A stretch of DNA of 64,000 bases from Phycomyces blakesleeanus NRRL 1555(-). Lineage: Eukaryota; Mucoromycota; Mucoromycetes; Mucorales; Phycomycetaceae. The first letter of the stretch is position 1. The number at the start of each line of letters is the position of its first letter. The stretch is from contig NW_017265160.1 of the NCBI RefSeq assembly GCF_001638985.1, positions 483,378 to 547,377 on the forward strand, read 5' to 3'. The position numbers and the translations under genes were made by a program. This document shows, one piece after another, positions 47,234 to 61,700 of this stretch. The notes under the pieces were generated by a model that was not told where the DNA came from, searched no databases, and saw nothing but the letters and a program-made list of their open reading frames with translations.

Positions 47234-47262
47234 AACTACTACTACTACTACTACTACTACTA
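47234..47262. repeat. ACT trinucleotide microsatellite
   Basis: Nine or ten perfect ACT units. Confidence 0.85.
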
Positions 47263-47494
47263 TTTCAACTTTTCAGTCGGAACACTACGATACTTGATTA
47301 TTAACGGATAATATCACATTATAAATAATGAGGTCCCAGAAGCAGCTCATGTGATGTATATCACTCTTTAAATCAGTAGACACCTAATATTATTTTATTC
47401 AATAGAAACATAGCTTTGAATTCGTTTAATTTGAAGTTAAAGAACTTGATAAATCCAATCCAATTTATTTAAACAAAAAAAGAAACACTTAACC

Positions 47495-47809
47495 CTATTC
47501 GGGCTGTTTATCACCAAAAACAACATTTTCCCAAGAAAACAGCACATACTGTTCATTGATCTTTTTGGCACGCTCCGTAAGGTTGCTGTCAATCTTTTCC
47601 ATAATTCTCAGCTTTTTTTCTTCCTCTTCCCAATCCAGTTCTATGGAGGAAGATTCTGAGTCTGTGTTGGTGATGCTGCCACCTTCCGACGCAGGGGAAT
47701 CCTCTTTGTAGCAGATCTTTGATGTAGCCGGCTTGGCCAAAAAATTCATGTTGTCTTGCTTTGCGGTCTGTTTCATAAGCCGTATAGCTTCAAAGTTCGA
47801 AGTAACCAT
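47495..47809 (-). CDS. Small acidic protein, function unknown
   Basis: A 104-codon frame with uniform codon use. It is acidic in the middle (DSESSSIELDWEEEEKK) and helical toward the end (LRIMEKIDSNLTERAKKINE). A pyrimidine tract and CTACAG lie four bases before the ATG, which suggests an intron in the 5' UTR or an upstream coding exon; a donor-like GAG/GTACGA lies near 47965. No homologue is recognised. It is divergent from the phosducin-like gene. Confidence 0.5.
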   Translation of the reverse strand: MVTSNFEAIRLMKQTAKQDNMNFLAKPATSKICYKEDSPASEGGSITNTDSESSSIELDWEEEEKKLRIMEKIDSNLTERAKKINEQYVLFSWENVVFGDKQPE

Positions 47810-48514
47810 CCTCTGTAGAAAAGTAACCGGCTGTTAATATATTATCGCTAATGTTAAGGGGGCGACATTTTCTGATGGGGCACTACCTTTTCTGACGGAA
47901 AACGATGTTTTTTTTTTGTATGAGACAAAGTTTTAATATTAAATTGCCCAAAAACAGGTCGTACCTCCTAAAGAAGGAGAGGTAAATGCCTGGCGAGAGA
48001 TTGACGAACACACAAAGTGTGGGGACTATGTAGTAGGAAACGATAAATTACAGAGAAGAGGGAAACAAAATTAACAGAAGAAATCCAGGACACATCATTT
48101 TGCCCTGAAGGATTGGAGAAAGACACCAGGACCCGGACAAGTAGTCACAATTAACTGGTCCGGTTAGATAGAAACGTCGTCCCCGTAAGATTAGTGATAA
48201 ATCAATACGCATAATCTTGTTGAGTACCCCTATGGTAATGAACCGTGGTGTGACCCAAGTCCACCAAAAAATTGAGAGCCTATAAATAATCAAGTTCATT
48301 AGCCCGATGCACTATAGCCAAAGTTCGATATTTTAGAGTGTGTGTGTGCAGACTTGTGGCACTTTGTACATTCATGCCGTCAAAACCACACGAGTCATGA
48401 AAAAGCAAAGCTTAAGAATTCTGGTATTAAATGTGACTTGTACGGTTACAGTGAGGATCTACAAAATTAACAGTTGCCATCTTAGAGCGCGACTCTAGTT
48501 TTACTTTTGCAACG

Positions 48515-49520
48515 ATGGATGACCCAAATGCTGATACTGAATGGTAGATGAACAAATGCACTAAATGTTTGAAAAATAGACAATTATTTACCCCCTTCTC
48601 CACTCCCCCTTTTTTTTTAATAAAAAAATTAAGGAATGACATCCTCCGCGCCAAAGGTATTCTTCCTCCGCGAGATGAGCAAACAAAAGATGAGATTGAA
48701 GATATGTACGCCGAGGCCTTACACGCACGAAGACGAGAAGAGGAAGACTTGGATAACAAAACACTTGATGAACTTGATGAACTAGAAGATTTGGAAGATG
48801 ATCGAATTATTCTGGAGTACAGGTAAGAAAAATACTTAAAAGGGCAAGTCGAAAAAAGCGAAATATAGCAAACTGACAGCTCCTATGTTCGCTAGACAAA
48901 AGCGTTTGCAAGAGATGCAAGCAGTATCATCCAAAGAGAAATATGGTGATGTAGTGCAAATCTCCAAGCCTGATTTTGTAAAAGAAGTGACCGAGGCAAG
49001 CAAAGAATGCTACGTAGTTGTACATCTCTTCAAGGACTAGTGAGTGTGTGGTATACGCCAGTTAATAATTGATATCTAAAGTTGAATGAGTAGTATTCCT
49101 GCATGTAAATTGATGAACCAACATCTGGCTGTGTTAGCAAAACAGTTCAAGGCTACAAAATTTTTAAAAATTGTGAGTGATCAGTGTATTCCCAATTATC
49201 CAGATCGTAATGTACCCACATTGCTGGTTTATGGTGAAGGCGACATCAAAGCCAACCTTGTTGGTGCTGCTCAGTTTGGTGGTATGAAGATGACAGTCCA
49301 AAGTAAGTCAAATCACATATAAGTTATATTGGTTTCTTAATTATATGTACTTTTCAATGTAGGTCTTCGCACACTCCTTGCTCAATATGGAGCAGTTCCG
49401 CCAGAGAAAGAATCAGTTGAAAAGGAACAACCAAAGAAGACTATTTATAGCTCGTCTGCAACAGCTGCCCTTAGTAGTGATGAAGACGAATCGGATAATG
49501 ATGATAGAGGCTATTATTAA
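48515..49520 (+). CDS. Phosducin-like protein (PDCL3/Plp2 type)
   Basis: Thioredoxin-fold cofactor of the CCT chaperonin, needed for actin and tubulin folding. Exons: 48515-48543, 48634-48822, 48896-49039, 49094-49302, 49363-49520; 242 aa against 239 in human PDCL3. The N-terminus [20 protein letters not shown] is diagnostic and spans the first junction. A charged helix (LDELDELEDLEDD) precedes QKRLQEMQ. The thioredoxin-like domain has YVVVHLFKDY, IPACKLMNQHLAVLA and NVPTLLVYGEGDI. The C-terminus is acidic with SSDEDESDNDDRG, a likely casein kinase 2 target. All junctions are in phase. The budding yeast counterpart is essential PLP2. Confidence 0.93.
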
Positions 49521-49786
49521 AAGAAAAGAAAAAATGAAAACATAAACATAAACCAAACAAATATTCCCAAACAAAGACAAAGGCTTTATTTTATTGTATT
49601 TTATTTAAAATAAGAAAAACTGTTTGTTGAAAAAGTAAAAGAATAGGAGCCCTTTTGAATCCATGCCATGAGTTGCTTGCACGTGACGGCTCTCCTTTGC
49701 CTTACATCAAGCTGCTTTCTGGGGTGGGGTTTTTAGTTACATTTTTCTTTCTTTTTTCCAATCTACAATCCCCACTAGAGCAAATA

Positions 49787-52700
49787 ATGAGCTCCAAAAA
49801 AGCGGGTGCTAGCGGTAGCTACGGAAGAAGCCCACAAAGAGGGCCTCCGCGTGACACAAACCGTCGTCATGATCTATCATCACCAGCACGGCCATCAGCG
49901 CGTTCTACCTTGGGTACCTTTCTCAGCACACAAAGCAGTTCAGAGGAAAGAGGTTGACCTTATTGGCTAGATCGTACTACAGGAGAACCCCGAGCATTAC
50001 AGCTGCTACGCCGTATTCTCTTGGATGAAGACGATCCATCGTACTCACGAAGAAGTGCAAGCGCAACCCAGTTATTGCGCTTGCTCGGGGATTCACGACA
50101 ACACGAACCTGAATCTTCTCCAAATCGACAGGAGAGAAATCAGCTCATGGACATTTGTCTCCATGGAATAAACAATGGCCCAGATGTACTTACTGTTTTT
50201 GAAACGATAAAGGCACCAAAAACATTAAAGCAGTCGGTTGTTCAGATACTGTCATCGCTTGCGTGCAGTACACGCCTCGATATGATTCTTGGTTGGTTAT
50301 TTGATTACCTAAGTCAATGGAAGGAAGATTATGTTCCATCTGTAGAAACTAGTAGGGAAAGAGAGGTGAAGGTGTGGTTATTACGCACGTTGCAACAGGT
50401 ACGGAATAAACAATGAAAGTAAGGCGAACCCATGCGTAAACAATACTTCTTGCTCAGATTATCCTCGACATCGGAAGTGATCCATATAACAAAAGGCAGT
50501 TCGAAGAATTATCATCGTCAGTAGTGACAAATTTGATAACATTTTTGGATGCTATGGACTCTGCTGATTACCTTCCTGATGTTCTTGACGCTCTTATCGT
50601 ATTTTCAAAAAACTGCGGCGAGAAATTTACTGCGAGATTCCAGGTAAATAATTTATTTGTGCAATGGTCGAGGACTTGACTGATAAGTACAATTAAAGGA
50701 CGTGATTGATTTACTTGTTGGATGGAATATTGATACCACCCTACCTGAGCCGAAACGCCTATTGCTTAAAGGCAAGTCTTGTGTAAACATAAGGAGTGTC
50801 TTTGGGATTAGTGAGTAGAAAACAGTTAACACATGGCTTTACAGAAGCGTACAAGGAGTTTCAGCCATTTTGGCAAAGTAGACTTCCTTTTGCATTTGAG
50901 CTTCTCTACCATTTTTTGAACGATATGCGTGGATATGTGGTAGAGATGGCATCTACAAAACAAGATCAAAAAGATCTTCAAAAAAAAAGTGATATGTTCT
51001 ACAGCTTATTTAGGTATATTTTTATATTTTTATATTTTTATATACATTGGGTATATAACGCACTTTATAAAGAAGAACTTAACAGGACCCTTCTTTTTCT
51101 TTAGCTGTTTCTACTCAATTCTACAGACCGTAATCCTTCTTATACCCACAGAAAATAACTTTCAGAACGAATTGACGGTTGGACAACCTTTTGATCAACT
51201 TCGTCTACGTACTCTGGAACTCCTTAAGGCTACCAAAGATATATCTCCATCTAACCGCTGGATTGACATGAGTAGGATGAAACATATTGACTGTAGCCTT
51301 ATCCGACTTAACAATTCCCAATTTTTAGCGAACCAAGCTATCTTGACGTTAATTTCAGTACGACAGGCAACATTCAGAACATACCAGGGAAGCGTCTATC
51401 ACTATTTTACTGCGCAACTTCCACAGAAATCTGGAAAAGAACTCCCTGTGGAACCGATTAAATATGTTGATATGTTAATTAAGGTACTGTGTAAATTGGT
51501 GAACAAACGTATAATTTATACAAACTAAAATGTGTACACACACATATATATATATATGTATAGATGGTGCACGCATTTGGTTATGATATGGAGGAATCGG
51601 TTATTCTGGATTTATTGGATATAGAGTCGTCCCCCCTGTATCGTTTCCGTTCCCAATATAAGGATGATAAACAGCTCAACTCAGGTGTCCTTGTTCTTTT
51701 GCGTACACTAATCAAATTGTGTAAAAACCCTCACTCTCAAGCCAGTATTACCAAAAGCTTGGCCAATCGTTTAAAGAACCTTACTGGGGTTATTTATGGG
51801 AGTTGTGATGAAGATAAACCGATCACTCAGCTCCAAAGAACAGCCAAGTATATATTTAATAACCAAGCAATGATACAAAATCTGGTCCAGCCATCTAGTC
51901 CGTCGGTTAAGGTTTCCTTAACGTGCTCACAGAAAGTTACATCTGTGGCGGATTCTCTTTTCATTGGTTATATTTTGCTAGATACGGCTGTAAATTGGCC
52001 AGAATTTAGAAGACAAAATATTCTTCCGGTTCTTAATATACTATCGATGGCATGGGAACACAGATGCACTGATGTTTTTGATGCTTTGCTTAAAATATTC
52101 AAAGGTTTTTGGACAAGGTAAGTTGAGAAAAATGTGTAAAAAAAGTTATTTTTGATATTGATTTTTTCTCTTATAGTTGTAATTTTGCTCTAGACTCTTG
52201 CAAAGATTTTGGTCCCTTGGAATATTTATTAGAAGACATAACCGACCAGTGGGCAAATGTGAACCTAGGATCAAAGCAGATTATGTGCGCTTTTGTAAAG
52301 GATATGTTGAGTGCAATCACTCAAAAAGAAGCTAGTTTTGAGATAAAACCTACTCTACACGATATAATTATGGGATACATTAAGGCATTGGGTAATATTA
52401 TAATTTTAACTATATCTTTGGCTAACATAAATATAAAATGCAACAGATGTAGAAAGGAACAGCTCTGTAATGGAAACCATGGTCTATTTGGTTATACAGT
52501 ATTGCCAAATATTTGGATCTGCTGGTGTTATAGATGCTGCTCTAACATACACACAAAAAGGGTGAGAACGTTAGAATTGACATTTATACGTTTTCAAGAA
52601 GAAGTATTGAGACTTTGTTTTATTCCCAGGATTTTCAATGCAGCGCCAAATGTACAGAAAGCTAGTAGGGATCTTTTGACGATCCTCAATCCGTTTGCCA

Positions 52701-55700
52701 CATCTGATGCAAAAGTACAACAAAACAAAATTTCTGAAATACTACAGGTAACAAATAATCTTATGAACACAAAAAATGAAAAAAATAAAATACTCAATAT
52801 AAAACGAATAGACTATTATAATGGCTACACCTCACACAGGATCCTTCCGCCCAGCCCATTATGAAATTGTTATGAAACATCTTGGAATGGCTTCTCTCTT
52901 GATAGGGGCTTCCACAGAAGAGGCACAAGAAATTGCGGCACAGGACACGAAGTCTCCTTTGGAATGGGCAAGAAAATTATTCTACCATTGTGATACTCTG
53001 GGAAACATGAAGAATATTCCTGCTTTTATTGATCTTCAAGAAGGTAGATGTTTTATGGCTTACCGTTAATAATCGTACTCACAGGAGGCTTTGCAAACAA
53101 ACACAAAGAAATAGGAAGAGTATCCATCATAAACCATATAAACAATTCGGGTTCATTATTGTTTTATTGGGCGATGTGGGAGTCTGCGCGTTATTGCATA
53201 TTGTCAAGACTAAGAACTCCTTTTGGTGGTCCCCAACAAGTAATTAAATAATATTTTAAGAAACAAAAGAAAGGGTATATTTGCTTACTATACTTTTTAT
53301 AGACATTTGCAGCATTCGAGCGAACATTGAATGCGCTCGTGGCCGATCCTAATAATCTTAAAGAAAGGTAACGTAAAGTGTGGATCATAAAGATTATCTA
53401 TAACTAACAAGTAATATTGATCTGATTCTGCAGAAATATTAGCCACTTGCGATGCCTTCTCTTACTTCTCGATAGATTAGAAGTACAGGTCTATAATGCT
53501 GCTGAGGGATGCTCTACAAATGCATTGCCTTCTGTACCAAGATCTAGCTTAGCATTTTTCAGAACTAACAAGAAGACTTGTCATGACTACTTTGCTAGAA
53601 TTAGACCTAATATTGTAAAAGGAGCCAAGATATTGCATGATAATCCTTTGATAATTCGTAATACATTGGAAGTAAGTGATCATATTACAATGGACACAAT
53701 TATATTAACATCCAAAAATAGATTCTAAATGAACGAGAACGTACGATGCAAGACAAATTTATAGCTGATCCCTTGGGCTGGTTTAATGAGACAAATCATT
53801 TGCTCCGAGATTTAGGTAAATTGATAAGCTTGATACTTTGATTCATTTATTTTTTGTACCGGGTATTTATTATTATAATTATTAGTTGAGGCTTGTATTC
53901 AAAATAGCTCAGTTGATATAATTAATGGATTGCAGTCATGGTACAAGAAGGTGATTCGTAAAGCTGGACATATACACCCACCTTTCAATGAACAGTGGTC
54001 CTTTGAATGCCTTATTGGTCCAATACCTAAAGGTAATCTTAAAATTTATCGGGACATCTTGAAGCAATCATTAAATGTCAAGAATACCAATAATTTAGGA
54101 GCGTCGCCTCAACCTACCACGACCAACTGGATTCATATAGCCTCTCTGTTTGCATCGGTAAGAGAACAATATAATATAACTGTCTATATTGTATAATGTA
54201 TTATTAATCATCAATAAAATACCAGGGTAAAGACGAAGCAGCAATCAAGTTATTGCAAGTTTTACGTAAACAGATCATGAACAATGATCATAATATTTTG
54301 AAGATACTAGATGGAAAGGTATTGCATAATTCCTTTAATAACTTTGTGCTCGTTAGTTATTAATCTTAACATACGTCTTAATAGCTTGTTGACTTTTATA
54401 CCTGCCTGGAAGATTATGAATCAATAAGATACTTGTCGCCATCCAACACACACATATTTGGAGAAAAGGTTTCCAAAGAGCTCGAAGCATTTACTTATGG
54501 ACAACCACAACGTGTCAAAAACAACGACTCTGTAGACTTCTCGGCTTATTTCAGAGTTGCACCTCTGAGCGCATGCTTACTACTTGGGAGATTGAGCCAA
54601 TTCCGTCAATGGCTTTCGATTACAGAAGAGCCAGGTTGGAATAATCGTATCAACTTGATTTTGTCTCAGCGTATTGTATCTTCTCTCCGAGAGGATATAT
54701 TTTCTGACCAAACAAGTTTACTTGAATTGCAGCTTCAACAAACGTCTTCAAAAGTACTTTATAAAAATGCCGAAGATTGGAGGAATTGTGGAGAAGCTCG
54801 TGTACCCTATCAACGCCATCGTGCATCAGATACAAAGTATTGGGCAAGATTAGCCACATACTTCTCAAAGATAGTATCACAATGTCCCAAGGAAATCACA
54901 GATACAGCAAACAAATGCTTGGTTGACGTATTGATTAATGCATCCAGAGTTTCTCGAAAGCAAGGCAATATTATGACAGCTAATCGCTGGATCGAGAAAT
55001 GTTTAGAAATAGACAGCAATTTAAAGACAGTTCTCTATGAGCGTGTAAAGATCCTTCTTGCGCAGTCAAATATTCCTGAAGCCATAAAAACATTGGGAAC
55101 GATTCTTGGAAATGGCTGCATAGAAGAAGCCCCACAGCTATTGGAAAGTAAAGCGTGCTTAATGGTAGCAAAACTACTGAAAAACGCGTCAGAAGAGAAT
55201 GCCGTCAAGCTACTTGCCGAATATGATCCACACCCCCTTGCGCCGAAAAACTCAGAGCTTCAATCTCCTGTAGAATTAGCTATCGAAACTGCATTTGAGA
55301 AATCGACTGCAGTGGCTGAGTGTTGTGATGGGCCATGGTTTGAGTATGCTACACACAACTATAAGCAAGGGTGGCGTATACTAGATGAGATTTCCCGCGA
55401 CAGCTCAAATATGACAATAGTGGTCTGGGCTTACCAGAATCTAGAAAGTGCCTTGGTTTCAAATGAGAATCAGCCTATTGATATTAACAATCGCAAAACT
55501 ATTGAAAAGGTAATTTTACTATAAAAATATCAAATTTATAAGCTATTACTAAAACAAAATACTATCGTAGAGTCTCCTTGGATTACTGCAAAAGTATTCA
55601 GGTGCAGTTGGAAACCGCTCATTAAAGAAAGACCCTGGATTTGTTAGAGCTGTTCAGCAGATAATTCCATCTGTGGACGAGAATGCACGATCGCTAGTAT

Positions 55701-58700
55701 TAGAGACACTCGATACTTTGCAAAATACTATACTTTCCAAGTTTCGTACTTCTGTCAAAGCATACTTTCGCTTTTTGTCACTTGGAAAATATCTTGAAAA
55801 GGTATTTTTTTTTAAAAAGAATGATTATTTGTAAATATAGAATTCTGACATATAAAATACGATTTTCAATTTTAGGAGCGTGAACTAGATGAAGAAAACA
55901 GTGAATATACATCGATGATCATGACAACAACCTTGCGACTATTGAGAATGCTAGTAAAATACGGAGATGCTCTACAGTCCAACTATGCCGATAATATTGA
56001 AACTGTACGAATTGAACCTTGGAAGCAGATCATACCCCAATTGTTTGCACGCTTAAGTCATCCAGCCGAGTCTGTACGCCAAGTATTGAGTAAACTTATC
56101 AGTAGAATTTGTGACGAATATCCGAGCGAAATTATATACGATGTTATTGTCAGTTCCACCTCCTCAAAGACTAACAAAGATACTAAACAAGCTTTGGATG
56201 CCATCGCTAAGCGTATGATTGAAAATAACGATGTTTTGTGGAATTCAACACGAAGAATGGCAGAGGAACTTGAAAAGATTACAGTTCTTTGGGAAGAAAA
56301 GTGGCTCAATAGGATCGCATCTCTTCAATTCGATGTTATGCAACAATTTCAAAAACTGGATCAAGAAGTTACACGCCTCAAACAATCAGAATCGCCAGAA
56401 GCACAGCGCGAAAGAACTTTTCACGAGAGTTATGACAGTGTTATGAAATTTGTCATTCAATCGATAGAGAAAATGTTGAACACAACTATAAACGGAACAA
56501 TCACAACACCCCATGAGCAATGGTTCGATAATACTTTTGGAAAGCAGCTTCGCCAAGCCTTCCAACTACTTCAAAGACCTGGAACAATTGCAAACTATCG
56601 TAAAGGGTGGGATTGCTTTCAGCAGGTAAAAGTGGGATTTTGAAATATATACTGTATAGCAATAAATATTAAATGTACTGGTATTTTAGCTTCATCGCCA
56701 GCTTATGATGGATACCCAAAAAGTTCGAATCCTTGAACTTAATCAAATTTCACCTTACTTGGCCTCTATGAAAGATACCATAGTTGGAATTCCTGGAGTC
56801 CATGATGGGGATGCAAATAGCTGTATCCAATCGTTTGGCTCTACTGTTATTGTACTTCCCACAAAAACTAAGCCAAAGAAGCTGGACCTAAAAGGCGTTG
56901 ACGGAAAGAAATATTCATACTTATTTAAGGGCTTGGAGGACTTACATCTTGACGAACGTATCATGCAGCTCCTTAATACTGCAAACGGACTTTTGAAAGA
57001 AGATAAGTCTTCTGCGGATAGAAATCTCAAGGCAAGAACATATGCAGTCATCCCACTCAGCGACCATTCTGGAATGATTCAGTGGGTCAATGATGCTACA
57101 CCAATGTTCGCTCTATATAAAAGATGGCAGAAGCGGGAGCATACTACACAAATGATATTAACTAACGAAAAACTCGATGAATCCGTTGCGCAAGCATTGC
57201 TACGTCGACCAACTGAAAATTTTATGGATAAAATTGCTGCAGCTCTCAAGGAAGATGGATTACGTGTTACAGCAAATCGAAGACACTGGCCAAAGCATAT
57301 CTTAAAGAAAGCCTATATGAGACTTGTAAAAGAAACGCCCGAAAGCCTGCTATCTAAAGAACTTTGGTGTACAAGCTCTAGCTCAACTGAATGGCTGTCA
57401 AAGAGTGTATCATTTTCCCGCTCTCTAGCAGTAATGTCAATTATTGGATACATCATTGGTCTCGGTGACAGACATTTAGACAACATTATGGTGGACTACC
57501 AATCAGCTGAAGTCATACATATTGATTATAACGTATGCTTCGAAAAAGGTATGCGACTACGAGTTCCCGAACTTGTTCCCTATCGCCTTTCCCAAAATCT
57601 GTACAATGCCCTTGGAATCGCTGGAGCCGACGGCGTTTTCCGAATAGCTGCAGAAGAGACTTTGCGTGTGCTCCGTAAACACAAGGAAGTGTTTATTACT
57701 TTGCTCGATGCTTTTGTTTATGATCCTCTTGTCGACTGGGAAAGTGAAGCTGAAGAGATGCAAGAACGCCAGATACTTGAAATCCAGGCAAATCTTGGTC
57801 TTATTGCCGCTCGTCTAAGTAAGTAATTTAATGTCCAGTATGTATTTCTTGCTAATTTCTTTATACCATAGGTGAGAAAAAGTCTCGGTATGAAAATCAA
57901 CAATCGAAAGTTGTCGGTGCCCTTGCTGGATTATCAGAAAATATTCAACAATCGCATCAAGTAATGATTTTGGAAAAGAAGCGACTGACTGCAGAATATG
58001 CTAGCCAAGGACTTAGTCGTGCTATGAAAGTACAGAATGAAGTCAACACTGCTAAGGAACATATTCTCGGTCTACTAAAAAACATGCGTATGTGGCATGA
58101 AAAGCATAGATCTGCTATTGATGCGGTAAAGGTATTTCGTTAATTTACTAAATCTTTTATTTTATTCTTATTTTCTAACCTTTATATTTCCAGACTCCGT
58201 ACCTCGACAGTCTTTTTGCCAAAAAGTCTATAACGCCAAATACAATCAAGCTCTCTCCTGATAAGCAAGAAAAAACTTATAAAGATTTCTTTGGGAAGCT
58301 TTCTTCCTGGGCAAAACAAAGAGATATAGTATATCGACAATGCTTTGAGGATATTCGGGCGTACAGACGACTTTTGCAACCAGTAGTTCGAAATGCATTG
58401 GAGCAGGATTGCTGTGTGACGTATGAAGTATTATTAGCTGAACTTATCCAACAGAATTACAAAGAAAGCAAAGTACAAGAAGTTGTGGAAACTCTCCAGA
58501 CAAATATTTGTTCAGAAGCACTGCAAAACATGGGTCGCCGAGCATCCATATTCTCAATTGAAGTCAAGAATTTCATATCAAAGGTTAACCTTACTATCGA
58601 GACATCTCAAGAAGAGCTTGTCGACCGCGAACAAAAGGCTGACGATGATCAGAAGAAATTACATGCGGATAATAACAGTTGTTGTTGTATGATTGAAGTG

Positions 58701-61700
58701 CTGTCTGATTCACTTAACGCTTTTGAAGACAATATTCGTAAATTTAATGCTGAAAGACTCGAAATATCTAATGACGATGAAATTGAAACCACTACAATCG
58801 AATTACCGAGTAAAGTGAAAACACTCGAAGAAGAATGCTACTTTGGTTGTTTCACACAATCGTATCCAGTCAGTCAAACAAGCTTGTTTATTCAGTTACG
58901 AGAACACTTGGATCTGCTATGTGGTAAGAATAAATCTTAGAATATTTTACTTGGATATATATTAAATATTAACATCTAATTATAATATTAATTATTAATA
59001 GCCTTTCTTGGAAGCGAGATTGAAACCGTGGAAATTGATACAATTGAATCACTTTCATCATGCTCGATCAGCCTTTATCAGCTGGAAGAAGGATGTCTTT
59101 TTATATGCAATACTGTTTTTGAATATATTCAAACTGCTCCACATTGTATCGATGAACTTATACAGAAACTTAAGTATCAAGTAGAGACTCCAGGAGATAC
59201 TATAATGGTAAGTGGGATTATTTATATACATACAATAAATGGGACTTAATTCTTTCACATTAGATTGATGTGATAGCCGTGAGCAAAGAAAACAAAGACG
59301 ATCCAACGGTGCTTTTAGATGCAATGCAAGAAACCTTTAAGAGTATCGATGAATTTTGTAGAGTAGCTACAGTAAGTTTGATTGCGATCATGAAACATCG
59401 TTACTTATTCTTATATCATCTAATAGAAATTGGCGATTGAGTATGGAATGCCTTCTGGAGAAATCGAAGAAGGTGTTGATAAATATATTCAGATGAAAAA
59501 TACGGTACGGATTATATACTTAACTTTGAGATATATTTTACAATGACTAACAAAAATTATGACAGGTTCTTTTGAATATTATGCAAGAAGCCGTTGAACA
59601 ATACAAGACAATTACTTCAGGAACTTGGGTTTCGCCGTTAATTCTGTCATGGAATATGACACGAAATTCAGCTATTGCACAGAGCGTCAAGTCGCTTATG
59701 TATTCTTTTGTCAGTGGAATTGTTACACCATCATCTACAATTCTGCTAATATTTTTGAGAGACAAACTGAAGGGATTTGCAAATCAACATGATTCTAAAT
59801 CTAACCAGGGCCCAAGAGGAAAGGCAGAGGAACATCTTCGTATTCTCCAAGAAAAATGCACTGTAACTGCAGAAATTACTATTCTAAACATGGTAATGAT
59901 ACCCCGTTATTCTCCAAGAGACTTCTTATTTATTTAAGAAATTTGGGTATTGTGTAGACAAAGTCTAGCAAAGAAAATTATGAAAGTTATCTTCGACGCT
60001 ACGACCTGGATACGGCACGCTTTCAATGGTTAAATGCTCCGTATATTTCTGAGAAAAGACCGCTTTCTCAATACAAGGTATGCTTGTGTTCTATATAAGT
60101 AACTTATCTAATATGGTCTATCTTAATAGCTGGTTGCTAAGATGACAGAGGCATCTGACAATCTTAATAAAGTCGGTGCAGACCTTGAATCTTTCAAAGA
60201 TATGTATACACGACTTACATCGTCCCTTCAAAATTTACCTGAGTGGAAATCTATTACTACAAACTGGCAGGGCGCGTACAATGAAGAAACAAAGAATGTA
60301 AGTGTGTAGACAATATGTCGTATAAACAATACACTTAAATTTGTGATATATTACTTAGCACGCTACATTGTCAAGCTGTTACAACCGCATCCTTCATTTT
60401 GAGAGTAGCCGACAAGGATTTGAACAAGCAATGATTATAGCAAAGGACATTACGGAAACTTTGAAACCTTTAATCTATTCTAGTACTGAGTAAGTTTTAT
60501 AATATAATTTTATCAGATTCCTTAATTCTGCTTACTCTATTTTAGTGGCGAAGTTATAAAGAAGAATGAAATATCCCCGGAAATGGTAAGTCAATGATCT
60601 GAAACATCTAAAGCTGGATATCTAATCCAAACGTCTGTTCATCCCAAAGTTCCCTGTTCCGTTGGATCTCATTTCACGTGTTGAAGAAAGACTCAAGGAA
60701 ATCACTGAAGCTCTTATCGAGCTTCGATCACCGACAGATGGTATAGTTCCACTTCTCGAATCAGTTCTTATTGTAGAGACAGAAGCAGACAACGAATTGA
60801 AGCCAGCGCAACAAAGTGCAAAGGTTGGTATTCCATGCTTTGGTAGCAAAAACATGAAGAGATTTCAGAAAGCTAATATAAATTTATTATTCTCAGACCA
60901 CGCTTGACGAGCTTTCAAACATTGAGAAACAATTGATCGCGTTGAGTGAGCAGAAGAATGCTTATACATGGACATTTGCTCAATTGGTAAGATTATACAA
61001 TAGATAATAATCATAAATTTAAGTCTAATATCTTCTTACACGCTTAATAGAATTGTACTCTCGAGAATATCAATAAGAGCTTCAACGAACTTTTCTCTTC
61101 TCTCCGTACTCTGGAAGGGTTTGGAACTGATACCAAGACTTCTGGTCTTGGAGAATATTCATCTAAGCGATCTGAAAGTGAACCTATCAACAATGATGAA
61201 AGATGTGGGCAGCTGTCAAAACCTCTTGAAGGAAGCGACTGTCCAACTCAGAATGCTAGTGCTAGTCAAAGATCCATCTATGGAGATCAAACTGGTCCTT
61301 CTCTATCTACGTCTCAGACGATTTTGAAAACAGATAAGCATACTGTCTTTGGATCGAATCCTGATAACCATCAACTAGTTCAAGATGGTACAGTAACAAA
61401 ATCCACGGAACTAGTTCAACGGGCTCATAATCCAGACCCTTCACTTGGTGCACCTATGCTGACACAACGACGTAATGTTCACGTACTTGGTATCATGCGT
61501 CGTATCCGTACAAAGCTTGACGGAAAGGACTTTGGGGCTCAGCACAAAATGACAGTTTCAGAACAGGTGAATTTTTCTAGTATATTACATATGTAAGATG
61601 TGACTTTAACAATAAGTTGCGTATTCTATAGGTTGCGAGAACAATAGATCAGGCAACGTCTATTGATAACCTATGTCTCATGTACGAAGGTTGGACTAGT

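Larger units (their letters stand above)
46594..47494. other. Intergenic region with a MITE relic and triplet repeat
   Basis: The 3' flank of MSH2. It holds a diverged relic of the TA-type MITE (about 46841-47043) and an ACT triplet run (47234-47262). No gene seen. Confidence 0.55.

Noticed and set aside
48048..48299. 83-codon minus-strand frame upstream of the phosducin-like gene
   Set aside because: Possibly part of a 5' UTR; hydrophobic and Trp-rich by composition with no homology that I recognise and no clear junction to the acidic small gene.
49914..49970. In-frame TGA early in SMG1 that looked like stop-codon readthrough or an 18-nt intron
   Set aside because: A normal 57-nt intron (GTACCT to GGCTAG) removes it and keeps the frame, so no recoding is needed.
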